From Mycobacterium cookii (lineage in GTDB: Bacteria > Actinomycetota > Actinomycetes > Mycobacteriales > Mycobacteriaceae), in contig NZ_AP022569.1 in assembly GCF_010727945.1 (NCBI RefSeq), positions 1,240,001-1,304,000 of the forward strand: a stretch of DNA of 64,000 bases, given 5' to 3'. Below, piece by piece: positions 41,035 through 50,759 of the stretch (its first letter is position 1; every line of letters starts with the position of its first letter). The notes below the pieces were generated by a model, which had not been told where the DNA came from, made no database searches, and was given only the letters and a program-made list of their open reading frames with translations. A program made the position numbers and the translations under genes.

Positions 41035-42849
41035 ATGGCTGGTCTTGGACTGTTGCAGATCGAAGACTGCCTGGACGCCGACGGCAACGTCGCGTTGCCG
41101 CCGGATGCCACGCTGATATCCCTCATCGACCGCAACGTTGCCAATGTCGGTGACGCGACGGCCTATCGCTACCTTGACTACAGCGGACCCGCGGATGTGA
41201 ATGTCGTCGAGGTGACCTGGACTCGGTTCGGGGTCAGGTTGCACGCCATCGGTGCCCATGTGCAACAAGCGGCGGGTCGCGGAGAGCGGGTGGCAATCCT
41301 TGCGCCGCAGGGCATCGACTACGTTGCCGGTTTCTACGCGGCCATCAAGGCGGGCACCATCGCGGTGCCGCTGTTCGCTCCCGAATTGCCCGGACACGCC
41401 GAACGTCTCGATACCGCGTTGCGCGATTCGGAGCCCACGCTCGTCCTCACCACAACGGCCGCCAAAGAGTCGGTCGAGGGCTTCTTGGCCAATTTGCCCG
41501 ACCGCCGTCGCCCGCACGTCGACATCATCGATCAGATCCCCGACGCTGCGAGCGAAGACTTTGTCACCACCGAGCTCGGTATTGACGATGTTTGCCATTT
41601 GCAGTACACATCGGGCTCGACGCGGCCGCCGGTCGGCGTGGAAGTCACCCACCGAGCGGTCGGCACCAACCTGGTCCAGATGATCCTGTCGATCGACCTG
41701 TTGGACCGAAACACGCACGGCGTCAGCTGGTTACCGCTCTACCACGACATGGGTTTGTCGATGATCGGCTTTCCGGCGGTGTACGGAGGACATTCCACGC
41801 TGATGTCGCCGGCGGCGTTCGTCAGAAGGCCACAGTGCTGGATTCAGGCCTTGTCCGCCGGCTCGCGGAAAGGTCGCGTCGTCACTGCTGCACCGAATTT
41901 CGCGTACGAGTGGGCCGCGCAGCGTGGCCTGCCCGCACAGGGTGATGACATCGACCTGCACAACGTCGTGATGATTATCGGTTCCGAACCGGTCAGCATC
42001 GACGCGATCAAAACATTCACCAAAGCGTTTGCGCCCTACGGGTTATCGCGCACGGCGTTCAAACCCTCCTATGGGATCGCCGAGGGAACGCTGTTCGTGG
42101 CAACGATCGCGCCCGGCGCGGAAGCGACGGCAGTGTACTTCGACCGTGAACAACTGGGCGCCGGTCACGCGGTACGAGTCTCGGCGGATTCCCCCGACGC
42201 CGTAGCGCAGGTGTCGTGCGGCCAGGTGGCTCGCAGTGAGTGGGCAGTGATAGTCAACCCCAGCACCGCGAGCGAACTGCCGGACGGCGAGATCGGCGAG
42301 ATCTGGTTGCAGGGCAACAACATTGGTCGCGGCTATTGGAGACAGCCCGACGACACGCGTGCGACGTTCGGCGCCGAACTTCGATCACTGCTCGGCGAAG
42401 GCAGCCACGCCGGGGGCTCCTTCGTTGACCGCGGCTGGCTGCGGACCGGCGACCTCGGTGTCTATCTCGACGGCGAGCTCTACATCACTGGCCGAATCGC
42501 CGATCTGGTGACCATCGATGGCCGCAACCACTATCCACAGGACATCGAGGCCACCGCCGCGGAAGCCTCCCCCGTCGTGCGTCGTGGTTACGCGGCGGCT
42601 TTCACCGTGCCGGCCGACGACGGCGGCCAACGGCTGGTGATCGCCGCCGAACGGGCTGCGGGCACCAGCCGGGTGGACCCGCAACCGGCGCTGGAATCGA
42701 TCGGCAAGGCGGTGCTGCACCGACACCACCTCGACGTCTCCCACGTGGTTTTGCTGCCGGCCGGCGCCATCCCGCGCACCACCAGCGGCAAGCTGGCCCG
42801 CCGCGCCTGCCGTGCCAGGTATCTCAACGGCACCCTGGGCGGGCACTAG
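41035..42849 (+). CDS. Long-chain fatty-acyl-AMP ligase (FAAL, FadD family)
   Basis: Activates a fatty acid as acyl-AMP, usually for transfer to a polyketide synthase or acyl carrier protein. Landmarks: YTSGSTRPPVGVEVTHRA (ATP loop), SWLPLYHDMGLSMIGFP, SYGIAEGT, and WLRTGDLGVYLDGELYITGR followed by GRNHYPQDIE. The region after GRGYWRQPDDT resembles the FAAL-specific insertion, pointing to a ligase rather than CoA synthetase. The C-terminal TTSGKLARRA carries the A10 lysine. It has 604 residues with no partner synthase nearby. The ATG at 41035 follows the kinase gene closely. Confidence 0.86.
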   Translation: MAGLGLLQIEDCLDADGNVALPPDATLISLIDRNVANVGDATAYRYLDYSGPADVNVVEVTWTRFGVRLHAIGAHVQQAAGRGERVAILAPQGIDYVAGFYAAIKAGTIAVPLFAPELPGHAERLDTALRDSEPTLVLTTTAAKESVEGFLANLPDRRRPHVDIIDQIPDAASEDFVTTELGIDDVCHLQYTSGSTRPPVGVEVTHRAVGTNLVQMILSIDLLDRNTHGVSWLPLYHDMGLSMIGFPAVYGGHSTLMSPAAFVRRPQCWIQALSAGSRKGRVVTAAPNFAYEWAAQRGLPAQGDDIDLHNVVMIIGSEPVSIDAIKTFTKAFAPYGLSRTAFKPSYGIAEGTLFVATIAPGAEATAVYFDREQLGAGHAVRVSADSPDAVAQVSCGQVARSEWAVIVNPSTASELPDGEIGEIWLQGNNIGRGYWRQPDDTRATFGAELRSLLGEGSHAGGSFVDRGWLRTGDLGVYLDGELYITGRIADLVTIDGRNHYPQDIEATAAEASPVVRRGYAAAFTVPADDGGQRLVIAAERAAGTSRVDPQPALESIGKAVLHRHHLDVSHVVLLPAGAIPRTTSGKLARRACRARYLNGTLGGH

Positions 42850-42922
42850 CCGCCATTCTTGACCACGCGGCGCCGACAGTGCTAAGCAGGTGCTCAGCAT
42901 TCGACGGTGTGGAAGGGATCAG

Positions 42923-44377
42923 ATGACGCTGCAGGCCGTATTGGACGACATCCGCAAGCGACCCGGCTCGGGTGAAGTCATCCCGGTCATCAACCCCGCG
43001 ACCGAAGAGACCATCACCGAGTTCACCGACTGCGGGCCCGAGGCGGTCGACGAGGCGGTTGCGCAGGCGAAGTCGTCCTTCGAGGCCGGCGTCTGGTCGC
43101 AGCTGCCGGGGCGCGAGCGAGCCAAGATCATGTGGAAGATCGCGGACCTGATCGACGAGCACGCCGAGGAGTTCGCCCAACTCGACTCGCTGAACACCGG
43201 GATGCCGCTGCTGCAGGCCACCCTGCAGATGTCGACGTGTTCGGAGTTCTTCCGCTACTACGCCGGCTGGTGTTCGAAGATCAACGGCGTCGCCTATGAC
43301 GTGAAGACCGACGGCATCGCCAGCGACGCCTACGTCGACATGCACGCCTACACGTTGAAAGAGCCCTACAGCGTGGTGGGCCTGATCTTCCCGTGGAACG
43401 GGCCGATCTTCAACGCCAGCGCCAAGCTCGCGCCGGCGCTGGCCGCGGGCTGCAGCGTGCTCGTCAAACCCGCTGAGGAGACACCGCTTTCAGCCGTTCT
43501 GCTCGACCAGCTGATCCACCAAGCCGGTGTGCCCGAGGGTGTGGCCAACCTGCTGACCGGCTACGGCCACACCGCGGGTGCGGCGATCACCGCCCACCCC
43601 GATGTACAGAAGGTCGCCTTCACCGGGTCGACCGAAGTCGGCAAGGAGATCGTGCGGGCCTCAGCCGACAACCTGAAAAAGGTCACCCTGGAACTCGGCG
43701 GCAAGTCGCCGGTGCTGATCTTCGACGATGCCGATATGGACAAGGCCCTGCTGATGGCATCGCTGGGCATCTTCGTGCACTCCGGTCAGGGGTGTGTCTG
43801 CGGATCGCGAATCTTCGCGCAGCGCGGCGTGTACGACCGTGTGGTGGAGGGCATCTCGATGATGGCCAACACGTTCAAATACGGCGCCCCCAGTGAGGAG
43901 GGCTGCGTCAGCGGCCCGCTGATCAGCCAGAAGCAGCTGAACCGAGTGATGGGCTTCATCGACGAGGGTAAGAGCGACGGCGTCGAGGTCGTCACCGGCG
44001 GCTACCGGCTGGACCGCAAGGGCTACTTCGTCCACCCGACCGTGCTCACCAACGTCGACACGAGCATGCGGCTCTACCAGCAGGAGATCTTCGGTCCCGT
44101 CGTGACGATCCTGCCGTTCGACGATGAGGACGAAGCCGTGGCGCTGGCCAACGACACCACCTACGGCCTGGCGGCCACCGCCTGGACGCAGGATGTCGGG
44201 CGGGCCCACCGGATGCTCAAACGCCTGCACGCCGGCAGCGTCCAGGTCAACTGCCAGTTGGTCTTTGACCACGACGTGCCGTTCGGCGGCCACAAGCAGT
44301 CCGGCTGGGGACACGAGTTCGGCAAGGAAGGCATCGACATGTACCTGAAGACCAAGTCGGCCTGGATCCAGCTGTAG
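42923..44377 (+). CDS. Aldehyde dehydrogenase (NAD(P)-dependent)
   Basis: A 484-residue ALDH superfamily enzyme oxidising an aldehyde to its acid. PWNGPIFNASAKLAPALAAG, FTGSTEVGK (cofactor loop), LELGGKSP (general base Glu) and HSGQGCVCGSR (catalytic Cys) are all present, with QEIFGPVVTILPFDDEDEA near the end. The substrate is unknown. GGAAGGGA lies four bases before the ATG. It stands between the FAAL and a DoxX gene in the same direction, so it could act on long-chain aldehydes; that is only inferred from neighbours. Confidence 0.9.
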   Translation: MTLQAVLDDIRKRPGSGEVIPVINPATEETITEFTDCGPEAVDEAVAQAKSSFEAGVWSQLPGRERAKIMWKIADLIDEHAEEFAQLDSLNTGMPLLQATLQMSTCSEFFRYYAGWCSKINGVAYDVKTDGIASDAYVDMHAYTLKEPYSVVGLIFPWNGPIFNASAKLAPALAAGCSVLVKPAEETPLSAVLLDQLIHQAGVPEGVANLLTGYGHTAGAAITAHPDVQKVAFTGSTEVGKEIVRASADNLKKVTLELGGKSPVLIFDDADMDKALLMASLGIFVHSGQGCVCGSRIFAQRGVYDRVVEGISMMANTFKYGAPSEEGCVSGPLISQKQLNRVMGFIDEGKSDGVEVVTGGYRLDRKGYFVHPTVLTNVDTSMRLYQQEIFGPVVTILPFDDEDEAVALANDTTYGLAATAWTQDVGRAHRMLKRLHAGSVQVNCQLVFDHDVPFGGHKQSGWGHEFGKEGIDMYLKTKSAWIQL

Positions 44378-44396
44378 GCGCGTATATCGTCGGCGC

Positions 44397-44828
44397 ATGG
44401 CGCAGAGTCTCGAGGCCCGGCTGAATTCAAACCTGCCGATCGCCTTATCGGTGTTCCGGGTGATTTTCGGGTTGTTATTCCTCAGCCATGGCCTGTCCTC
44501 GGTGATCGGTTGGCCAGCCGCGAGTCATGTTGCACCCGTGGGACAGTGGCCGGACTTCTACGCCGGCTGGATCGAACTGATCACCGGTGCGTTGATCACC
44601 GCCGGGCTCTTCACCCGGCCCGCTGCGTTCCTGGCCTCCGGCGAGATGGCGTTCGCCTACTTCACCGTCCACTTCCCGCACGGCTTCTGGCCGATCAACA
44701 ACCACGGCGAAGACTCGGTGATGTTCTGCTTCGCCTTCTTACTGTTGGTCTTCGCCGGCGGCGGCGCCTATGCGCTCGACGACCATCGCGGCCGGTGGCC
44801 CAAGCGCCGAAGTCGATTGCGGCGTTAG
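44397..44828 (+). CDS. DoxX-family membrane protein
   Basis: A 143-residue four-helix membrane protein. The family pattern is clear: LSVFRVIFGLLFLSHGLSSV, YAGWIELITGALITAGLFTRPAAFLASGEMAFAYF, then HFPHGFWPINNHGEDSVMFCFAFLLLVFAGGG. DoxX proteins are linked to redox or thiol stress complexes in mycobacteria. It starts 19 bases after the aldehyde dehydrogenase and ends overlapping the convergent amine oxidase gene by four bases. Confidence 0.85.
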   Translation: MAQSLEARLNSNLPIALSVFRVIFGLLFLSHGLSSVIGWPAASHVAPVGQWPDFYAGWIELITGALITAGLFTRPAAFLASGEMAFAYFTVHFPHGFWPINNHGEDSVMFCFAFLLLVFAGGGAYALDDHRGRWPKRRSRLRR

Positions 44829-46168
44829 GGACTTCCCAACACTGCGTGGGCAGCGGTGTACCCGGCCAGCACCGCGCCTTCAAAGTAGCCCGTCCACTTC
44901 GCGGACATCTCGGTGCCGGCCCAGTGAATTCGCCCGACGGGCTCGGTCATGGCCGGACCGTAGGTGGTCAACGTGTTAGGCGCCAGCACGGCGTTGTAGG
45001 CTCCCCCGGTCCACTTTTCGCCCAGCCAATTCATCTCTATGAATTCGACTGGATGCCTTGCGTCTTCACCGAAGTACGTCACAATTTCCGAGACAACGTG
45101 GTGTCTACGCGCGTTCTCGGATTGATAGGTCAACCGGACGGCGGCGGCCCCGGCGACAAAGCCCGTGAGAATGCCCGGTATGCCGCTGGGCGGTGAACTG
45201 TCGGCGGTGAGTAGAACATCCCCATCGCTGATGCTTGCTCCACTGAGCCCTTTGGCGCGCCACCAGGCTGTCGGGTAGACGGCCGCGTATTTGATGACCG
45301 AACCCATTGGTGCTCGTTGGGTGAATTGCATACGAGGGGCGGGCAACGGCGGATAGTAATCGATCGCCCCGGCCAAATGGGGAGGAACGGCGACGATCAC
45401 GAACTCCGCACAATATTCCTGATCGCCGGCGGCGACGGTCACTCCATCCGCCTGCTGGGTGATCCGCGTAACGGGTTTGCCGAGAACTATTCGGTCGCCC
45501 AGTTCTTCGGCAATCCGCTCGGGAATCTGACCGGCGGCGCCGTCGAAAAGCGAATGCTCGGGTTCGTCCTCGTCCGGCCCAGCGGCGTACGAGGCGATCG
45601 CAAACAGCATCGATGTCGCCCCGGGGTCGGCGCCCTCTTGGTTCAACACCCAGTTGCTGACACAGAATCGGGCGAAATCAGAATTGGTAGCGGTAGCGAG
45701 CCAACTCGTCACCGTCTGCGCGTCGAAATCAGCGGAATCTGTTGTCAGCCAAGGTCGCTCGACGTTCACCGTTGCCGCCAACGAACGAAACCGTTCCCAC
45801 ACGCGATGTGCTTCATCGATCCCATCGGTCGTAACCGTCGGGATGGCGGCGTCTGGCGGAAAAGGGCCATCAATGGTCGTTAACGCACCGCGGTAGCTTA
45901 TGACCGTGCGTCCCGCGTCGTAACTGTCGAAGTACTTGACACCCAACGACTTTGCCAATGACAAAATGTTGGCCTGGGTCGGACCGATCCACTGACCGCC
46001 GAGATCGATCCATCCGCCGTCGATCACCGACTTCCGAAGCATTCGGCCGCCGACCCGGTCGCGAGCCTCGAGGATCACGACATCTTTACCAAGCTGCACC
46101 AGCTCACGGGCCGAACACAGCCCGGACAAGCCCGCTCCAACAACGATGACGTCAGTTCGGTGACTCAT
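44825..46168 (-). CDS. Flavin-containing amine oxidase
   Basis: FAD-dependent monoamine/polyamine-type oxidase of 447 residues. The FAD-binding VVGAGLSGLCSARELV and EARDRVGGRM are at the N terminus, LGGQWIG follows, and the C-terminal FAD contact is RIHWAGTEMSAKWTGYFEGAV. The likely substrates are amines, but specificity cannot be read. The ATG at 46168 gives MSHRTDVIVVGAG; in-frame starts further upstream add non-homologous residues. It is convergent with doxX. Confidence 0.88.
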   Translation of the reverse strand: MSHRTDVIVVGAGLSGLCSARELVQLGKDVVILEARDRVGGRMLRKSVIDGGWIDLGGQWIGPTQANILSLAKSLGVKYFDSYDAGRTVISYRGALTTIDGPFPPDAAIPTVTTDGIDEAHRVWERFRSLAATVNVERPWLTTDSADFDAQTVTSWLATATNSDFARFCVSNWVLNQEGADPGATSMLFAIASYAAGPDEDEPEHSLFDGAAGQIPERIAEELGDRIVLGKPVTRITQQADGVTVAAGDQEYCAEFVIVAVPPHLAGAIDYYPPLPAPRMQFTQRAPMGSVIKYAAVYPTAWWRAKGLSGASISDGDVLLTADSSPPSGIPGILTGFVAGAAAVRLTYQSENARRHHVVSEIVTYFGEDARHPVEFIEMNWLGEKWTGGAYNAVLAPNTLTTYGPAMTEPVGRIHWAGTEMSAKWTGYFEGAVLAGYTAAHAVLGSP

Positions 46169-46436
46169 CGGGCTCCGGTCAACCATGACGACCTGTCTCT
46201 GAATCGAAGGTGCCTTCTTCACATCTCGTCTGCGAGCCAAGTATCGGGCCTCGCCGTCCGTAGGGGGACGGCTTTGAAAATCGGGTTCGACTCGAGCCGC
46301 AAGTCCCGTAGCCTCTGGCACAAGAATCGCCTGTAAACGCTTGAGGCCCCGCTTCAACTCGACTACACGACACGCTGAGGGCCACATGTCCGACCGCGCA
46401 TCCGTTTACCACGAGCTTCCCAACAGGAGGAAGACC

Positions 46437-48905
46437 ATGACGCAGCCTCATCGGGTCGACTGGAACGCCCTCAAATCTGAGTGGCACGAACGCAGTACCA
46501 AAAAGATCCGCGAAATGTTGTGGCGGCTAGAGCTGATCTCCGACCATTCTCTTGACTCTATTCATAAAGCTTTGAAGGTCGAGGAAGTGTGGCTGAAAGG
46601 ATTCCAGACCACCGATGGCGGGATCTTACTCGCTTACTTCGTATTTGTATGGGGCATGCAAATGTGGGAATTCACCTCCGAGCATGCCGACGTCCGCCGA
46701 AAAGTCGCAGACGCACGCATCGGCTATGTTAGCGCGTGTCGCAAAGCTCAGGCGATTATCGACGCCGATGCCCCCGACAAAACCACACAATTCAAGGGCC
46801 TGGCGAATTTTCTCGACAGTGACCAGAATATCGTTCATCTGATATTCAGCCACTTCACGATGCCGGCGCACCTCGAGGGCTCTCAGGACCCGGGCGAGAT
46901 GCCAGTGGAGACTCACGGCACCTTGTTGCTCGATGCCATGGGCGTCGAATCGGCGGTTTATGGAGGATCCACAGCAGCGGCGCGGAAGCGCGCGGAGGCG
47001 ATCGCAGGACTCTGCAATGAAGTCCTCGAAGGTGACGAGGTCAAAAATGCCAGGTTCTGCGGCCTGTTCAGCGAGGTTCTCGGCTCACATCGGGATTACT
47101 ACGGCTGTATCGCGAAAGTCGCTGCGGCTCTCCAGCTCGCGGAAGCCGCAGATCTGCACCGGTCGGCCCAGGTGACACGAGAAGCCATGTCGTCGCTCAA
47201 GAAAGCACGCGACGACCTTGAGAAAACCCAACAGCGACTTGGCGACGATGTGTATGCCAGCGAGCTGCCGGCTTACCGCATGGCGTTGAAAGCTTGGCAT
47301 GAAAGGCTCGGCGCGCCACCCCCGTCAGTGCGTCTGGACTCGATGAACATCACCTATATCTATCCGTTCACGTTCCCCGGTATCGAAGGAAACCGGGTTC
47401 AGGACATCGTTTTGGACTATGGCCGCGGCGCTGAAATTCCGACCCTCGCCGGTCTGGAGCCGGAAAGGCCTGACAAATTGGAATTGACCGACATGTGGAC
47501 ACATGGAGGCCGTGGTGCGGAAATAAACAGCACTGTCGTCATGAGAATGCCTACGCTGAACGTGACGCTACGCGATGACGCTCAGGCCGCATGCAGCTAT
47601 GACGTCGAATTTCGATTCAATGAGCCGGGCAACCACTACCTGCGAGTCGACTTAAAATTAGATCAAGAACACGGGACGCACGGCCATAACATAACACTAA
47701 ACAACATCAACCAGGCCTTACGTCGTTCAACCGTATACAGTGGCGAGCATGAAATAGTGCCCAATCGAGTGAGCACAACTGATGAGCCGCCTTGGTATTT
47801 TATAACTGACTATGCCAAAGCCGTAATCAACGATATCAGCGACTCGATCATTGAGAGTGAGAAATCCGGACGGCCTCACAACCGAGAGACGGTGTGGTGC
47901 CTTCGGCGGCATCGCGATACCGCAGCGACGTTCGCGGCCGAGGCCGAGGCAACGGAAAAATGCTGGTTCAATCCAGACTTCGACTATCGCATCGTCGTCG
48001 CAATCCATGCTGCGTCTTTACTTCACGGCAGACTGACCAGCGAGTTGACGCAAGCAGCCATCGAAAACGCATATGGGCCGGTCCTCTTACAGTTGTTGGG
48101 CCGTGAGACAACCGCCTTGGACGAATGGATCTGCTGGGGTGGAAGCCAGCAGCGTCCTAACCTCCTTGGCGACGCCCGGTTTCCATCCGACTTCGCAATG
48201 GGAACAGGATCCACCACCGTTCTATACATGCCGTCAACCCCGCGTTGGGCTCAAAGCGGTTACCAAGAGGTTGCTGAGTTCGCGGCCTCGTTGCCCTCTC
48301 TCATACGCCAGTCCAGGCGCAGTCTCGAGGAAAAGCTCGACAACGCGGACAATTTCATGCAGAAGGACGACGACAACCGGATCGATGTCCAAGAGTCGGA
48401 GCTGGACTGGCGAAGAACAGACCTTCACAAGGCCCTGAAGCATCTTCGGAAGCTTCGGACTTATCTGGTCCCGTCCCAACTCCTCAGCCTGCGCGCGGAG
48501 GGAGGTTTCCTTGAGAGCCTCTACCGGGAATCACGACTCCCCGAATTGAAAGAGGACATCGACAGCTACCTCGAAAGAGGTCGCGCAGCGATCGACAGAA
48601 TGAACATGCGTGAAGCCCGTCTGCACGATCACCGCAATCGCAAATACCAAGACGTCGTCCAAATTTTGCTGTTCGCAGTCGGAACTTTCTCCATAGCCGG
48701 CGTTGCTACGCTCTTCCTGACGCTGTATTACGGAGCAGAACTTCCTGGCACGAATACGAAGGTGGAACCGGGCGGTCAATTTCACTCGATGGAAGCTGTT
48801 GTCGTGGTTGTGCTGTATCTGCTGGCTGTGGCCATCGGCGCCGTCATTTATTATTGGGCCCGCAAGACCCAGCTCGGCACGCGGAGGAGACGGCCGCGTG
48901 GCTGA
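46437..48905 (+). CDS. Unrecognised 822-residue protein with C-terminal two-helix membrane tail
   Basis: No known family is assigned. The first ~735 residues are soluble: an alpha-helical N-terminal part (about 1-290), a middle part with beta-like strands (about 300-450, e.g. VVMRMPTLNVTLRDD), a helical part, and a charged coiled-coil-like stretch (about 655-735) running into two membrane helices (about 740-764 and 787-809) with a 20-residue loop and the basic tail RRRRPRG. This topology resembles CorA-type channels, but the CorA GMN motif is not there (LYYGAEL). AGGAGG sits six bases before the ATG at 46437. It overlaps the GNAT gene. Base composition is AT-richer than its neighbours. Confidence 0.75.
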   Translation: MTQPHRVDWNALKSEWHERSTKKIREMLWRLELISDHSLDSIHKALKVEEVWLKGFQTTDGGILLAYFVFVWGMQMWEFTSEHADVRRKVADARIGYVSACRKAQAIIDADAPDKTTQFKGLANFLDSDQNIVHLIFSHFTMPAHLEGSQDPGEMPVETHGTLLLDAMGVESAVYGGSTAAARKRAEAIAGLCNEVLEGDEVKNARFCGLFSEVLGSHRDYYGCIAKVAAALQLAEAADLHRSAQVTREAMSSLKKARDDLEKTQQRLGDDVYASELPAYRMALKAWHERLGAPPPSVRLDSMNITYIYPFTFPGIEGNRVQDIVLDYGRGAEIPTLAGLEPERPDKLELTDMWTHGGRGAEINSTVVMRMPTLNVTLRDDAQAACSYDVEFRFNEPGNHYLRVDLKLDQEHGTHGHNITLNNINQALRRSTVYSGEHEIVPNRVSTTDEPPWYFITDYAKAVINDISDSIIESEKSGRPHNRETVWCLRRHRDTAATFAAEAEATEKCWFNPDFDYRIVVAIHAASLLHGRLTSELTQAAIENAYGPVLLQLLGRETTALDEWICWGGSQQRPNLLGDARFPSDFAMGTGSTTVLYMPSTPRWAQSGYQEVAEFAASLPSLIRQSRRSLEEKLDNADNFMQKDDDNRIDVQESELDWRRTDLHKALKHLRKLRTYLVPSQLLSLRAEGGFLESLYRESRLPELKEDIDSYLERGRAAIDRMNMREARLHDHRNRKYQDVVQILLFAVGTFSIAGVATLFLTLYYGAELPGTNTKVEPGGQFHSMEAVVVVVLYLLAVAIGAVIYYWARKTQLGTRRRRPRG

Positions 48906-49611
48906 AGCTCTGCGAATCATCAACTCCACCGAACTCGCGCGCGCACAATTGGAAGCTTTCTACGACGAAATACTCACGCCCTCATTCGATTCCGCCGAGC
49001 TTGAGGACCGGACGGAGCTGCTCGACGCACTAGCCGACCCTGAGTCGGTAACCCGTGGAGCGATTGCATTCGGCGCGACGGGTTCTATCGCCGGCGGGAT
49101 CGTCGGGGATTGGTTTACTGGTTCCTGCGTCATGTTGATCTCATACCTGGCAGCTCGCCCAGGCTTCCGTGGCCACGGAATCGGCGAACAGCTGATTCGC
49201 GAGGTCCTTCCGGCGTGGACGTCATGTCTTGGCGCGCTCCTGACCGTCGCCGAGGTCGAAGACCCGCGTTTCTACCGTATCGACGAGCAACACGGTGACC
49301 CCGAAGCGCGGCTGCGCTTCTACGCGAGATTGGGCGCGAGAATCATTGATATTCCGTACTTTCAGCCAGCCCTCAGCAAGGAGCAATCGCGAGTGCGAAA
49401 CCTCTTCCTGATGCAGCTGGGGGCAGATGAGTCGGTGACGAGGCAAGACAACATGCTTGATTCCGCAACTCTGACTCGCTTTATCGACGAATATCTGGCT
49501 GCCACCGAGGGCGACGTCGATGACGACGAGGTCCGCGCCCTACGGGCCGCCCTTCAAGCCAAAAACGCCATTCCCTTACTCGATCCGGCCGAGTTCCTCA
49601 GCGGCGACTAG
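48898..49611 (+). CDS. GNAT-family N-acetyltransferase coupled to the 822-aa protein
   Basis: A 237-residue protein with the GNAT acetyl-CoA loop RPGFRGHGIGEQLI (pattern RxxGxG) and later RFYARLGARIIDIPYFQPAL, the usual C-terminal strand. A helical extension of about 60 residues (TRFIDEYLAATEGDVDDDEVRALRAAL-type, shown as landmark only in part) follows. The GTG at 48898 overlaps the previous gene by eight bases, with GGAGGAG about eight bases upstream, so the two are translationally coupled. The substrate may be the partner protein, a small molecule or another target; unknown. Confidence 0.78.
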   Translation: MAEALRIINSTELARAQLEAFYDEILTPSFDSAELEDRTELLDALADPESVTRGAIAFGATGSIAGGIVGDWFTGSCVMLISYLAARPGFRGHGIGEQLIREVLPAWTSCLGALLTVAEVEDPRFYRIDEQHGDPEARLRFYARLGARIIDIPYFQPALSKEQSRVRNLFLMQLGADESVTRQDNMLDSATLTRFIDEYLAATEGDVDDDEVRALRAALQAKNAIPLLDPAEFLSGD

Positions 49612-49613
49612 GT

Positions 49614-50735
49614 TTACCGCACCGTTGCGAAGAACACCCGGACGTCGTCGACGAACAACTCCGGCTGCTCGAAGGCGGCGAAATGCCCACCCTTGGGCAT
49701 CGTCGTCCAGTGCGTGATGTTGTACGCGGCGTCACACCAGCTTCGTGGTGTGCGCAGGATTTCCTTCGGAAACGCGGCGACTCCCGTGGGCAGCTCCACT
49801 CGGCCGTCGCTGATAAAGCTGTTGAAGCTCTCCCAGTACAGCCGGGCTGAAGATGCGCCGCTTCCGGTGACCCAGTACAGCATCACGTTGTCGAGCAATT
49901 CGTCACGGCTGAGCACGTTTTCGGGGTGCCCGTCGCAGTCGGCCCACGCCCAGAACTTCTCGATGACCCACGCCATCTGCCCCACCGGCGAGTCGACCAG
50001 TCCATAACCGAGCGTCTGCGGCCGGGTGGATTGTTGTTTGGAATAGCCGGTGCCCCACTTCCGGTGTTCCGCATAGGCGGCCAGGGCCTGTTGATCGTCC
50101 TCGGTGAAGTCGCCCGAACCGGCAGGCTTGGCGATCGGCATGTTCAGGTGGATGCCCACACACCGGCCCTTGTTGCGGCCGATCTGGGTGGTCACCGCCG
50201 CACCCCAGTCGCCGCCCTGCGCGCCGTACCGGTCGTAGCCGAGCCTGCCGACCAGCGTCTCCCACGCGTCGGCGATCTTCTCCACGCCCCACCCGGTGTG
50301 AGTGGGACGGCCGGAGAATCCGTAACCCGGCAACGACGGGCAGATCACGTGGAAGGCGTCTTCCGCGCGGCCGGACGGCGGGTTGACCAGCGGCTCGATC
50401 ACCTTGTGAAACTCCACCACCGAGCCCGGCCAGCCGTGCGTGATCACCAACGGCAGCGCGCCGTCGTGCGGCGAGCGCTGGTGGATGAAATGGAGGTCCA
50501 GACCGTCGATTTCGGTGACGAACTGATCGAACCGGTTGAGCGCGGCTTCCCGGGCGCGCCAGTCGTAACCGTTGGCCCAGTAGCCGGCCAATTCGCGGGT
50601 GTAGGCCAGCGGGATGCCCTGGCTCCAGTCGTCGACGGTTTCGGCTTCCGGCCATCGGGTCCGCGCCAACCGTTCGTCGAGGTCGTCGAGAACGGCGGTG
50701 GGGACGTCGATGCGATACGGCCTGATTTCCGACAT
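49614..50735 (-). CDS. Epoxide hydrolase (EHN-type alpha/beta hydrolase)
   Basis: Hydrolyses an epoxide to a diol through an ester intermediate. The N-terminal EHN region (IDVPTAVLDDLDERLARTRWPE) is followed by the alpha/beta-hydrolase core: HGWPGS oxyanion region, GGDWGA with the nucleophile Asp, and GGHFAAFE with the catalytic His. 373 residues from the ATG at 50735; ATGs at 50744 and 50747 are also possible. It is downstream of the F420-type oxidoreductase and thioesterase on the same strand, so all three may serve one degradation pathway. Confidence 0.88.
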   Translation of the reverse strand: MSEIRPYRIDVPTAVLDDLDERLARTRWPEAETVDDWSQGIPLAYTRELAGYWANGYDWRAREAALNRFDQFVTEIDGLDLHFIHQRSPHDGALPLVITHGWPGSVVEFHKVIEPLVNPPSGRAEDAFHVICPSLPGYGFSGRPTHTGWGVEKIADAWETLVGRLGYDRYGAQGGDWGAAVTTQIGRNKGRCVGIHLNMPIAKPAGSGDFTEDDQQALAAYAEHRKWGTGYSKQQSTRPQTLGYGLVDSPVGQMAWVIEKFWAWADCDGHPENVLSRDELLDNVMLYWVTGSGASSARLYWESFNSFISDGRVELPTGVAAFPKEILRTPRSWCDAAYNITHWTTMPKGGHFAAFEQPELFVDDVRVFFATVR

Positions 50736-50759
50736 AGCCTTCATCATGCAGGCATCCGC

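Noticed and set aside
46437..49611. Calling the 822-aa/GNAT pair a toxin-antitoxin system
   Set aside because: GNAT toxins are small and pair with RHH/HTH antitoxins; neither gene here fits, so no such claim is made.
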